A DNA stretch of 5,920 bases from Acidobacteriota bacterium (GTDB lineage Bacteria; Acidobacteriota; Terriglobia; Terriglobales; Acidobacteriaceae). The DNA lies in assembly GCA_021798655.1 (NCBI GenBank), contig JAJZFE010000238.1, positions 1 to 5,920 of the forward strand, written 5' to 3'. Positions 1-5,920 of the stretch are shown here, piece by piece. Below the pieces are notes generated by a model. The model had not been told where the DNA came from and did not search any database. It saw only the letters and a program-made list of their open reading frames with translations. The first letter of the stretch is position 1; every line of letters starts with the position of its first letter. Both the position numbers and the translations under genes were made by a program.

Positions 1-1161
1 GAGAAGGCCCGAAGGAGTTGCGGCGCGCTGCTTCTTCTGCCACGTGAAGAGGTTGCTGATGCTGTAGTTCCACACCGAACTGAGGATGATGCCGGCGAGG
101 CCGGCGAGATACCAGCGATGCCCTTCTGCGAGCAGGAAGCGGGCGAAGATCACGTTGGCCCAGGCCCCGAAGGAGCAGGCCACCCAGAACGAGGCCAGCC
201 CGCTGATGAGGCGCACTCCGCGCAGGCTGCGGTCGCGATACGTGACGGCGTTGTTGATGAAGAAGTTCCCCGTCATCGCGATATAGGTGGCCACAGCCTG
301 GGCCACGAAGAACGTGATGTGAAAGACGCCGAGCAGGGTGGCGAGCGCGACCAGGTGGGTTGCAATGCCGATGGCGCCGACCAGCGAGAACATGACAAAG
401 CGAGCCGGGATCGTGCCGCCGAGGAATTTGTTGAGCAGCAGAAAGAGGTACTCGACGCCCGTGTTGATGTCCAGCTTGCTGGCACCATGCTGGCGGTTGC
501 GGAAGCAGTAGCCTACCTCGCCAAAGCGGACCTCGCGCGGACTGGAGGCGAAGATGTCTACCAGGATCTTGAAGCCAGTTCCCTGCAGGCTGTGGACGAC
601 CTCGGAGAAGAAGCTGCGCGTCACCAGGAAGTAGCCGCTCATGGGATCGGTGAGGTCGCAGTTGCAGACGGTGCGGCTGAGCCGATGCCCGAGCTTCGAC
701 AGAAACACGCGGTGCGCGGCAAAGTCGCCCATACTGCCGCCGCCGGCGTTGCGCGTGCCGACGACAACGTCCAGCGACTCACGACGCAGACGATCGAGCA
801 TCTGCGGCAGGATCGTCTCATCATGCTGGAGGTCGGCGTCCATCACCGCCACAACGTCGGCCGACGAGGACAGAATGCCTTCGATACAGGCCGAGGCCAG
901 CCCGCGGCGGCCTACACGCTGCAGAATGCGAATACGGCTGTCGCGCCGGGCAAAGGACCGAACCAGGTCGGCCGTGCCGTCGGGCGAGTCGTCATCGACA
1001 AAGATGGCCTCCCAGTGAAGGCCCTGAAGCGTGAGGTCGAGCCGAGCGATGACATCCGCGATGTTGGCGCGCTCGTTGAAGGTGGGGAGGACAAGCGCCA
1101 GATCGAGACGTCTGGGCAGATCGATGGAAGGCGTCGAAGATGAGGCAGCAGTCAGATTCAA
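1..1161 (-). CDS. GT2 polyprenyl-phosphate glycosyltransferase with C-terminal GtrA-like domain (3' end cut by window edge)
   Basis: The product resembles dolichol-phosphate mannosyltransferase-type enzymes (GT-A fold, family 2), which move a sugar from a nucleotide donor to a polyprenyl phosphate on the cytoplasmic face of the membrane. Seen in the protein, numbered from the TTG at 1161: LPTFNERANI near residues 25-34, FVDDDSPDGT with the nucleotide-binding Asp cluster near 56-58, the metal-binding DAD near 108-110 followed by LQHD, and DPMSGYF near 172. About four hydrophobic segments follow (roughly 255-280, 284-303, 318-343, 350-373), ending in NYSISNLFTW, typical of GtrA/DPMS domains. 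The frame has no stop through base 1, so 387 codons are present and only a few are probably missing. No ATG exists upstream of the catalytic core. TTG at 1161 is preceded by GGAG at 1170-1173 (8-base spacer); GTG at 1170 is the alternative, and an in-frame TAG lies farther upstream. The donor sugar and the glycan pathway cannot be read from sequence. Confidence 0.9.
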   Translation of the reverse strand, partial: MNLTAASSSTPSIDLPRRLDLALVLPTFNERANIADVIARLDLTLQGLHWEAIFVDDDSPDGTADLVRSFARRDSRIRILQRVGRRGLASACIEGILSSSADVVAVMDADLQHDETILPQMLDRLRRESLDVVVGTRNAGGGSMGDFAAHRVFLSKLGHRLSRTVCNCDLTDPMSGYFLVTRSFFSEVVHSLQGTGFKILVDIFASSPREVRFGEVGYCFRNRQHGASKLDINTGVEYLFLLLNKFLGGTIPARFVMFSLVGAIGIATHLVALATLLGVFHITFFVAQAVATYIAMTGNFFINNAVTYRDRSLRGVRLISGLASFWVACSFGAWANVIFARFLLAEGHRWYLAGLAGIILSSVWNYSISNLFTWQKKQRAATPSGLL

Positions 1162-1395
1162 ACAAAGCACTCCAGGCGACGCGTCCGTTGGCAAACTCTG
1201 CAAGACGAGCTTTGCCGGTGACGGAACCGATCCAAACTCGAAGACGAGCTATTCAGCCGTTTGGACGATTCTATCCTGTGGATCGTCACCTGGAACGGAC
1301 GATTTACCTCAAAAATCAGGCGGCGGAACCAATTTGGTGCGGGGGACGAACCCACTCGAATGCCGGCTCCCGAACCGCGACCGCGCCTCGATGAT
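1162..1395. other. Intergenic region between the glycosyltransferase and the IclR gene
   Basis: About 230 bases without a supportable gene; short open frames here have no recognisable domain. It must hold the glycosyltransferase ribosome binding site (GGAG at 1170-1173, minus strand) and probably the 3' end of the IclR transcript. A weak sigma-70-like pair on the minus strand is TTCCAG (1290-1295) and TAGAAT (1268-1273), 16 bases apart; only the -10 is a good match. A 10-base direct repeat, AAGACGAGCT, occurs at 1202-1211 and 1241-1250. No strong terminator hairpin with a U tract was seen after the IclR stop. Confidence 0.5.
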
Positions 1396-2244
1396 CTATC
1401 GGAGGAAGACGCTCAGCTCTGTGGCCGCGGCACGCAGCGGAGGCAGGAAGCGCGTCTGCATCTCCAGCATGGGCATCCGCGGCGCATGGCCGCTGAGATT
1501 GACCGTTGCGACGACGCGTCCGTTGCCGGCGTGGACGGGCACAGCGATGGAACGGAGTCCGATCTCGTACTCCTGATCGCAGAGCGCGTAGCCGTTGCGG
1601 CGAACGTTGCGGAGCGCGAGCCGTAGCTTGTCGACCGAGTTGATGGTGCGCGGGGTGAACTGCGTAAGAACGACGCGCGAAAGATAGGCCTCCAGCTGAT
1701 CCTGCGGCAGCCAGGCGAGCAGGATGCGCCCCATGCTGGTGCAGAAGGCCGGCAGGCGCGAGCCAATGTGCAGATCGACAGACATGACGCGGCTGACGCT
1801 GGTGCGGGCGATGTAGACGATCTGTTCGCCGTCGAGCGTGGCGACGGAGAAGCTCTCTCCGTAGGTGGCGGACATGCGTTCGAGGATAGGCTGAGCCGCG
1901 TTGGCGAGCGTGCTGGATGCGGTGTAGGTGTTGGCCAGCGTGAGCATCTTCGGCCGCAGCGAGTAGCGCTGACTCTCGTCCGCGCCGGCGAAGCCAAGTT
2001 TGACCAGCGTGTAGAGGCAGCGGCGCACGGCAGCACGCGAGAGGCCGGTGCGCAGCGAGAGCTGCGAGATGGTCATCTGCGGCGTCTGCGGGGTGAAGGC
2101 TTCGATGACGACGAGCCCGCGTGCGAGCGAGGCCATGAAGTTGGGGTCGCCCGAGTACTGGTCAAGGGCGGTGCCGGGGAGGACTTTGGCGCGGGGCGCG
2201 GCGGGGGCGGCGGCGGGCGGCTGAAGGACAGAAGACGGCGGCAT
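1396..2244 (-). CDS. IclR-family transcriptional regulator, PcaR/PcaU/PobR-like
   Basis: A 282-residue DNA-binding regulator. Residues 37-103 form the N-terminal winged helix-turn-helix: FMASLARGLVVIEAF, then ISQLSLRTGLSRAAVRRCLYTL as helix-turn-helix and the wing up to RYSLRPKMLTL. Residues about 115-282 are the IclR effector-binding domain, with LPAFCTSMGRILLAWLP near 164-180 and DQEYEIGLRSIAVPV near 223-237. These motifs match the subgroup that controls beta-ketoadipate and 4-hydroxybenzoate pathways (PcaR, PcaU, PobR), but no aromatic catabolic gene is in the window, so the ligand and targets are unknown. The first 30 residues are Ala/Pro-rich and probably disordered. The ATG at 2244 is chosen because AGGAG lies at 2255-2259 (10-base spacer) and it gives the usual family length; the same frame stays open to 2526 but that would run back over the pgi 3' end. 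A hairpin at 2340-2371 separates it from pgi, so it probably has its own promoter within 2245-2340, although no convincing -35/-10 pair was found. Confidence 0.92.
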   Translation of the reverse strand: MPPSSVLQPPAAAPAAPRAKVLPGTALDQYSGDPNFMASLARGLVVIEAFTPQTPQMTISQLSLRTGLSRAAVRRCLYTLVKLGFAGADESQRYSLRPKMLTLANTYTASSTLANAAQPILERMSATYGESFSVATLDGEQIVYIARTSVSRVMSVDLHIGSRLPAFCTSMGRILLAWLPQDQLEAYLSRVVLTQFTPRTINSVDKLRLALRNVRRNGYALCDQEYEIGLRSIAVPVHAGNGRVVATVNLSGHAPRMPMLEMQTRFLPPLRAAATELSVFLR

Positions 2245-2339
2245 GGCTCGATTTCTCCTGGGCCGCAGAGGGAGCCTTGAAATAAGGTTCGATTGCCGCC
2301 CTGCACTGACGATAAACGCGCAACAGGGTTTTATGCAAG

Positions 2340-2371
2340 AAGACGCCGGGAGCGTGGGCCCCCGGCGTCTT
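2340..2371 (-). terminator. Hairpin terminator downstream of pgi
   Basis: The arms AAGACGCCGGG (2340-2350) and CCCGGCGTCTT (2361-2371) are perfect reverse complements, giving an 11-base-pair stem with a 10-base loop. It starts 25 bases after the pgi stop. On the pgi strand the stem is followed by CTTGCATAAAA, which is only modestly U-rich, so it is an imperfect intrinsic terminator. The position suits transcription termination or 3'-end protection of the pgi message. The opposite direction has no coding gene to terminate. Confidence 0.75.
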
Positions 2372-2396
2372 GTGTTCAGCGATCGAACCGGTTGAG

Positions 2397-4028
2397 CTAT
2401 TTGCTGGCTCGGTAGCGCCGGATCAGGTTGGTGGTGGAGGTGTCGTGGCCCTGGGTGGTGTCGGTGGGAGATTCGAGTTCGCCGAGAATTTTTGTCGCGA
2501 GAACCTTGCCGAGCTCGACGCCCCATTGGTCGAAGGAGTCGATGGACCAGACGACACCCTGGGTGAAGACGTTGTGCTCGTAGAGAGCGATGAGCGTGCC
2601 GAGGAGTTCAGGGGTGAGCTCGCTGGCGAGGATGGTGTTCGACGGGCGGTTGCCCTCGAACACCTTGTGCGGGACCAGCGCGTCGGCGACGCCTTCGGCC
2701 TTCACTTGTTCGGCGGTCTTGCCGAAGGCGAGGGCTTCGGCCTGGGCGAAGACGTTGGCCATCAGCATGTCGTGGTGGCGGCCGAGGGGGTTGAGGCTCT
2801 TGCTGAAGCCGATGAAGTCGCAGGGGATGAGGCGCGTGCCCTGATGGATGAGCTGGTAGAAGCTGTGCTGGCCGTTGGTGCCAGGCTCGCCCCAGTAGAT
2901 GGGGCCGGTGTTGGCGTCAACGTGCTCGCCGGAGAGGGTGACGTGCTTGCCGTTGGACTCCATCGTGAGCTGTTGCAGGTACGCGGGAAAGCGCTTCAGG
3001 TACTGCTCATAGGGCAGGATGGCGACGGTCTGGGCGTCGAAGAAGTCGGTGTACCAGACCGTGAGCAGGCCGAGCAGCACGGGCAGGTTCTGCTCGAAGG
3101 GCGTGGTGCGGAAGTGGACGTCCATCGCATGGAAGCCGGCGAGCATGGCGCGGAAGTTGTCCGGGCCGATGGCGATCATGGTGGAGAGGCCGATGGCGGA
3201 GTCCATGGAGTAGCGGCCGCCGACCCAGTCCCAGAAGCCGAACATGTTGGCGGTGTCGATGCCGAACCTGGAGACGGCCGCAGCGTTGGTGGAGATGGCG
3301 GCGAAGTGGCTGGCGATGGCCGATTCCGGTGCGCCGCTGGCGAGGAACCAGTCGCGCGCGGAGCCGGCGTTGGTCATGGTTTCGAGGGTGGTGAAGGTCT
3401 TGGAGGCGACGAGGAAGAGGGTCTCGTCCGGTACGAGATCGTGGACGGCCTCGGCGAAGTCGGTGCCATCGACGTTGGAGACGAAGCGGAAGTCGAGGTC
3501 GCGCTGGGCGTAGTGCTTCAGCGCTTCGTAGGCCATGACGGGGCCGAGGTCGGAGCCGCCGATGCCGATGTTGACGACGGTCTTGATGCGCTTGCCGGTG
3601 TGTCCCTTCCACGCGCCGGAGCGGACCTTGTCGGCGAAGGCGGACATCTTGTCGAGAACCTCGTGGACGGCGGGGACGACGTCTTCGCCGTCGACGACGA
3701 TGGATTCGGATGCGGGAGCGCGGAGGGCGACGTGAAGCACGGCACGGTTCTCGGTGACGTTGATCTTCTGTCCGGTGAACATGGCCTCGATGTGCTGCTT
3801 GAGGCCGGACTGCTCGGCGAGCTGGACGAGCAGGGTAAGGGTCTCGTCCGTGATGCGGTTCTTGGAGTAGTCGAGGAAGAGGCCGCAGGCTTCGGCGGTG
3901 AGGCGCGTGCCACGCGCGGGGTCGGAGTGAAAGAGGTCGCGAAGATGCTGCGGACGGATCTGCTCGGCGTGCTGGGTGAGGGCTTTCCAGGCTGGACGCT
4001 GGGCCAGGCTGACGACTTGATCGGACAT
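2397..4028 (-). CDS. pgi: Glucose-6-phosphate isomerase
   Basis: A 543-residue cytoplasmic enzyme that interconverts glucose 6-phosphate and fructose 6-phosphate in glycolysis and gluconeogenesis; the length matches the long bacterial/eukaryotic PGI class (Escherichia coli about 549). Visible motifs in order: [10 protein letters not shown] near 94-103, [13 protein letters not shown] near 151-163, [10 protein letters not shown] near 182-191, SKTFTTLET near 209-217 (phosphate-binding loop), [14 protein letters not shown] near 267-280, MESNGK with catalytic Glu357, [13 protein letters not shown] with His388, and [10 protein letters not shown] with Lys508. Nothing essential is missing. The ATG at 4028 is chosen because AAGGAG at 4038-4043 lies 9 bases upstream; in-frame ATGs farther up (such as 4067) lack a good site and would add a non-homologous leader. 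A possible minus-strand -10 is TCTAAT (4087-4092), five of six matches, with no clear -35. The gene is divergent from the cytochrome gene and ends before the hairpin at 2340-2371, so it looks monocistronic. Confidence 0.98.
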   Translation of the reverse strand: MSDQVVSLAQRPAWKALTQHAEQIRPQHLRDLFHSDPARGTRLTAEACGLFLDYSKNRITDETLTLLVQLAEQSGLKQHIEAMFTGQKINVTENRAVLHVALRAPASESIVVDGEDVVPAVHEVLDKMSAFADKVRSGAWKGHTGKRIKTVVNIGIGGSDLGPVMAYEALKHYAQRDLDFRFVSNVDGTDFAEAVHDLVPDETLFLVASKTFTTLETMTNAGSARDWFLASGAPESAIASHFAAISTNAAAVSRFGIDTANMFGFWDWVGGRYSMDSAIGLSTMIAIGPDNFRAMLAGFHAMDVHFRTTPFEQNLPVLLGLLTVWYTDFFDAQTVAILPYEQYLKRFPAYLQQLTMESNGKHVTLSGEHVDANTGPIYWGEPGTNGQHSFYQLIHQGTRLIPCDFIGFSKSLNPLGRHHDMLMANVFAQAEALAFGKTAEQVKAEGVADALVPHKVFEGNRPSNTILASELTPELLGTLIALYEHNVFTQGVVWSIDSFDQWGVELGKVLATKILGELESPTDTTQGHDTSTTNLIRRYRASK

Positions 4029-4325
4029 GAGATGTGTCTCCTTGGGGCGAGCGACCGTTGTGGTCATGGCTCGACCTGCCATAGGTATTAGACCACTGTC
4101 GGTTGCCGGCGTGACGAAGGGCTGGATTTTCGGAGCGATTTGGAGGTGAGCCGGCTTGCACAGATGTTGCCTCTGACGAGTGTGTCGCTCAACAAACACC
4201 TTCCTGCTGCGGGGCTCTCAAGAGGTGTGATCACCATCACAAACAAACGAGCCAGCGCGGGCTAAGGTTGGGTATCGGCGAGTGAATCCCTGAGCGCGAG
4301 CGCTGAGGGCAAGCTCTGTCATTGA
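4029..4325. other. Divergent intergenic control region between pgi and the cytochrome gene
   Basis: About 300 bases between two divergently transcribed genes. The pgi side holds its ribosome binding site (AAGGAG, 4038-4043) and a possible -10 (TCTAAT on minus, 4087-4092). The cytochrome side holds the CRP-type dyad at 4226-4241, a possible -10 TAAGGT (4263-4268), and an imperfect GC-rich dyad at 4288-4309. An open frame continues upstream of the pgi start through this region but has no ribosome binding site or homology I recognise, so I regard it as non-coding. Confidence 0.55.
4226..4241. promoter_or_regulatory. Perfect CRP/FNR-superfamily binding-site dyad
   Basis: The sequence reads TGTGA-TCACCA-TCACA, an exact match to both half-sites of the E. 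coli CRP consensus TGTGA-N6-TCACA. It also reads as GTGAT-N4-ATCAC, close to the FNR pattern TTGAT-N4-ATCAA. It is centred at 4233.5, about 100 bases before the cytochrome start and about 205 bases before the pgi start, so the cytochrome gene is the likelier target. Which CRP/FNR-family protein would bind is not shown by the sequence, and site consensus may differ in this phylum. Confidence 0.5.
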
Positions 4326-4334
4326 GTGAGGCAA

Positions 4335-5291
4335 ATGCTGCGTTGGATGCTGAGAATCGCGATCACTGTAGCTATGCTGAGCTGCTGCGCGCTGGCACAG
4401 GCGCAGGCGAAGGCACAGAAGGAGGGCTCGTCCCCTTCGCTTGCAGATGCGCATACGGCAGAGCACTTTACAGCGCAGCCTGAGCTGAAGCCGACGGAGA
4501 TTGTGGGGAACGACACGTGCGCGTTGTGCCATGCTGCGGAGTCCAGGGGCATGGACGCGAATCCGCACGCGAAGCTGGAGTTGGAGCACGGCAGACAGGG
4601 AGTGACGTGCGAGAGTTGCCATGGCGCAGGCAAGGCGCATGTGGACAGCGGCGGCGACGCGACAAAGATCTTCAGCTTTGCCAAAGCGACGCCCAAGCAG
4701 GTGGAGCAGAGATGCCTGAGCTGCCATGTAGGCGAGCATCCGAACTTTGAGCGCACCGCGCATGGCCAGGCGGGCGTGAGCTGCATCAGCTGCCACGCGA
4801 TGCACACGTTTGCACCCGAGACGCGGCTGCTGAAAGCTCCGCAGCCGTTGCTTTGCTACCAGTGCCATACCGACATCAAGGCGCAGTTTGCGATGCCGTT
4901 CCACCACAAGGTGAACGAGGGGTTGATGCAGTGTACGGACTGTCACAACCCGCATGGCACGTTCCAGGACAAGCTGCTGAAGACGAGCGCAGACCAGAAC
5001 CAGGTTTGCGCGAAGTGCCATGCGGAGAACATCGGCCCGTTTGTGTATGAGCATCCGCCCAGCAAGCTGGAGGGCTGCACGTCCTGCCACTTCCCGCATG
5101 GATCGCCGAACCCGCGGCTGCTGACGCGATCGAACGTGAACTCCATGTGTTTGCAGTGCCACTCGGCATCCATGAACTTTACCGCTCCAGGGACGCCGTC
5201 GTTCCACAACCAGGCGAACCAATACCAGGCGTGCACGAACTGTCACGTGCAGATTCACGGCTCGAACGCCAACAGCTTCTTCTTCAAATGA
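4335..5291 (+). CDS. Periplasmic decaheme c-type cytochrome, MtrA/DmsE/PioA family
   Basis: A 318-residue exported cytochrome with exactly ten CXXCH heme c motifs, their first Cys at residues 62, 92, 127, 150, 174, 200, 225, 248, 272 and 300. Fifteen further His residues (including 78, 85, 102, 135, 143, 157, 190, 207, 240, 255, 291, 308) are enough to supply distal ligands for bis-His hemes. The N-terminus RWMLR plus a hydrophobic run up to ALAQAQA is a Sec signal peptide, cleaved near residue 23-26. Length, motif count and the C-terminal CTNCHVQIHGSN match MtrA (about 333 residues), DmsE and PioA. In those systems the protein sits inside an outer-membrane barrel and carries electrons between periplasm and cell surface. 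The next gene starts 14 bases later and is secreted, consistent with a conduit operon. The start is uncertain: GTG 4326, directly after an in-frame TGA, ATG 4335 (GAGG only 3 bases before it, or GAG 8 bases before), or ATG 4347; all keep the signal peptide. Choice among the MtrA, DmsE and PioA roles needs the downstream genes. Confidence 0.95.
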   Translation: MLRWMLRIAITVAMLSCCALAQAQAKAQKEGSSPSLADAHTAEHFTAQPELKPTEIVGNDTCALCHAAESRGMDANPHAKLELEHGRQGVTCESCHGAGKAHVDSGGDATKIFSFAKATPKQVEQRCLSCHVGEHPNFERTAHGQAGVSCISCHAMHTFAPETRLLKAPQPLLCYQCHTDIKAQFAMPFHHKVNEGLMQCTDCHNPHGTFQDKLLKTSADQNQVCAKCHAENIGPFVYEHPPSKLEGCTSCHFPHGSPNPRLLTRSNVNSMCLQCHSASMNFTAPGTPSFHNQANQYQACTNCHVQIHGSNANSFFFK

Positions 5292-5305
5292 GGCCGAGGA
5301 TTCGA

Positions 5306-5920
5306 ATGATGAGCGCAGAGTTCGGCATCTCCGCCAGGACGATCCTCCGCTGTGGTGGTGCGCTGGTGCTGACGCTGGCAGCCACCTTGAACGCCAGCGG
5401 GCAGGCTGCGCCGGCGGACAATCCCGTGGCGGCGCCCGCCTCTGCGGATGATGCCGCGCCGACGCCAACAGACAACATTCGCTTTGGATATGTGGTCCAT
5501 GAGTCGCTGACGCTGGGCGGGCATCTGGTGACGCAGTACGGCAGTCGTGCGATGTACGACACGCTGGTGAACCTGCAGAGCGGGCCGCGGATTCTGGATG
5601 GGTCGCTGGAGCTGCGTGCAGTGGATCCGAAGCGCGCGCTGCTGTTCGATCACCTGTCGACGACGAGCTTTGGGTATGGCGGCGATCCGAACAGCTTCAC
5701 GCTGCTGAGCATGACGAAGGGCAAGCTGTACGACTTTCGCGGGAGCTTCCGGCGTGACCGCCAATACTTTGATGACAACCTGCTGGCCAACCCGCTGATA
5801 CCGCCAACATCGACGCCGTTTATCCCGCTGCTGGATTCCACCCACCTGTACAACACGGTGCGACGGATGACGGATTTGAATGTGACAGTGCTGCCGCTGG
5901 CGAAGGTGACGACGCGGTTC
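5306..5920 (+). CDS. Secreted, probable outer-membrane beta-barrel partner of the decaheme cytochrome (MtrB/PioB position; 3' end cut by window edge)
   Basis: The first 205 codons of a secreted protein; the frame is open to the last base. Residues 11-34 form a signal peptide (ILRCGGALVLTLAATLNASGQA, cleavage probably after Ala34), followed by an Ala/Pro/Asp-rich linker to about residue 57. After that come alternating hydrophobic and polar stretches rich in Tyr, Phe, Gly and Asn, such as IRFGYVVHESLTLGGHLV, KLYDFRGSFRRDRQYFDDN and LNVTVLPLAKVTTRF, as expected of beta-barrel strands. No heme motif and no Cys outside the signal peptide are present. ATG 5306 has GAGGA at 5296-5300 (5-base spacer); ATG 5309 is equally possible (8-base spacer). 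The 14-base gap to the cytochrome stop suggests co-transcription and probable translation coupling. The MtrB/PioB-type assignment is inference from position, export signal and composition; the full length (MtrB has about 28 strands and 650-700 residues) cannot be seen. Confidence 0.75.
   Translation, partial: MMSAEFGISARTILRCGGALVLTLAATLNASGQAAPADNPVAAPASADDAAPTPTDNIRFGYVVHESLTLGGHLVTQYGSRAMYDTLVNLQSGPRILDGSLELRAVDPKRALLFDHLSTTSFGYGGDPNSFTLLSMTKGKLYDFRGSFRRDRQYFDDNLLANPLIPPTSTPFIPLLDSTHLYNTVRRMTDLNVTVLPLAKVTTRF

Noticed and set aside
118..1143. Plus-strand open frame of 341 codons opposite the glycosyltransferase
   Set aside because: Low-complexity antisense product; the minus strand encodes a clear GT2-GtrA protein that runs off the window edge.
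1150..1200. Possible integron attC site near the glycosyltransferase start
   Set aside because: No proper RYYYAAC and GTTRRRY core pair could be matched, and there is no cassette structure or integrase.
2160..2223. G-rich run on the plus strand suggestive of a G-quadruplex
   Set aside because: It is explained by codons for the Ala/Pro-rich N-terminus of the IclR protein on the other strand; runs are irregular.
2245..2526. N-terminal extension of the IclR frame
   Set aside because: It crosses the hairpin and the pgi 3' end, is basic low-complexity sequence, and the ATG at 2244 has a good ribosome binding site.
2370..4091. Long plus-strand open frame of 573 codons opposite pgi
   Set aside because: It is antisense to an unmistakable pgi, is Gly/Val/Glu/Asp-rich with no domain, and is the usual by-product of high-GC codon bias.
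4029..4199. N-terminal extension of Pgi from upstream ATGs
   Set aside because: No ribosome binding site and no PGI homology upstream of Met at 4028, which has AAGGAG at ideal spacing.
4218..5468. Minus-strand open frame of 416 codons opposite the cytochrome gene
   Set aside because: Arg/Leu/Ala-rich with no recognisable domain, and it overlaps the whole decaheme gene and the dyad.
1..5920. CRISPR arrays, tRNA or rRNA genes, insertion sequences
   Set aside because: Nothing resembling regularly spaced repeats, tRNA cloverleaf arms, rRNA sequence or a transposase was seen on either strand.

Overview
The window is high-GC bacterial DNA with five protein-coding genes, two of them cut by the window edges. 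The set of genes (a glycosyltransferase fused to a GtrA domain, a PcaR/PobR-type IclR regulator, a long-form phosphoglucose isomerase, and a decaheme cytochrome c followed by a secreted protein) together with the composition suggests a soil Acidobacteriota of the Terriglobia type (Granulicella, Edaphobacter or Terriglobus relatives). This taxonomic guess rests on memory of such proteins and no search was run.

Layout. Positions 1-1161 (minus) hold a family 2 polyprenyl-phosphate glycosyltransferase with a C-terminal GtrA-like membrane domain; its last codons lie beyond the left edge. Positions 1162-1395 hold no convincing gene. Positions 1396-2244 (minus) encode an IclR-family regulator. A perfect 11-bp-stem hairpin at 2340-2371 separates it from pgi (2397-4028, minus), which encodes glucose-6-phosphate isomerase with all catalytic residues visible. 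Positions 4029-4325 form a divergent intergenic region with a perfect CRP-consensus dyad (TGTGA-N6-TCACA) at 4226-4241. Positions 4335-5291 (plus) encode a decaheme c-type cytochrome of the MtrA/DmsE/PioA family with exactly ten CXXCH motifs. Fourteen bases later a secreted, probably outer-membrane beta-barrel protein begins (5306) and runs off the right edge.

How they fit together. The three minus-strand genes look like independent units: sugar-lipid transfer for envelope glycans, a regulator of unknown target, and central sugar metabolism. The plus-strand pair is the notable part. A periplasmic decaheme cytochrome directly followed by a secreted protein in the MtrB/PioB position is the core architecture of a porin-cytochrome conduit that moves electrons across the outer membrane. 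The CRP/FNR-type site upstream would link it to carbon or oxygen status. Whether an outer-surface cytochrome or a terminal reductase follows cannot be seen here.
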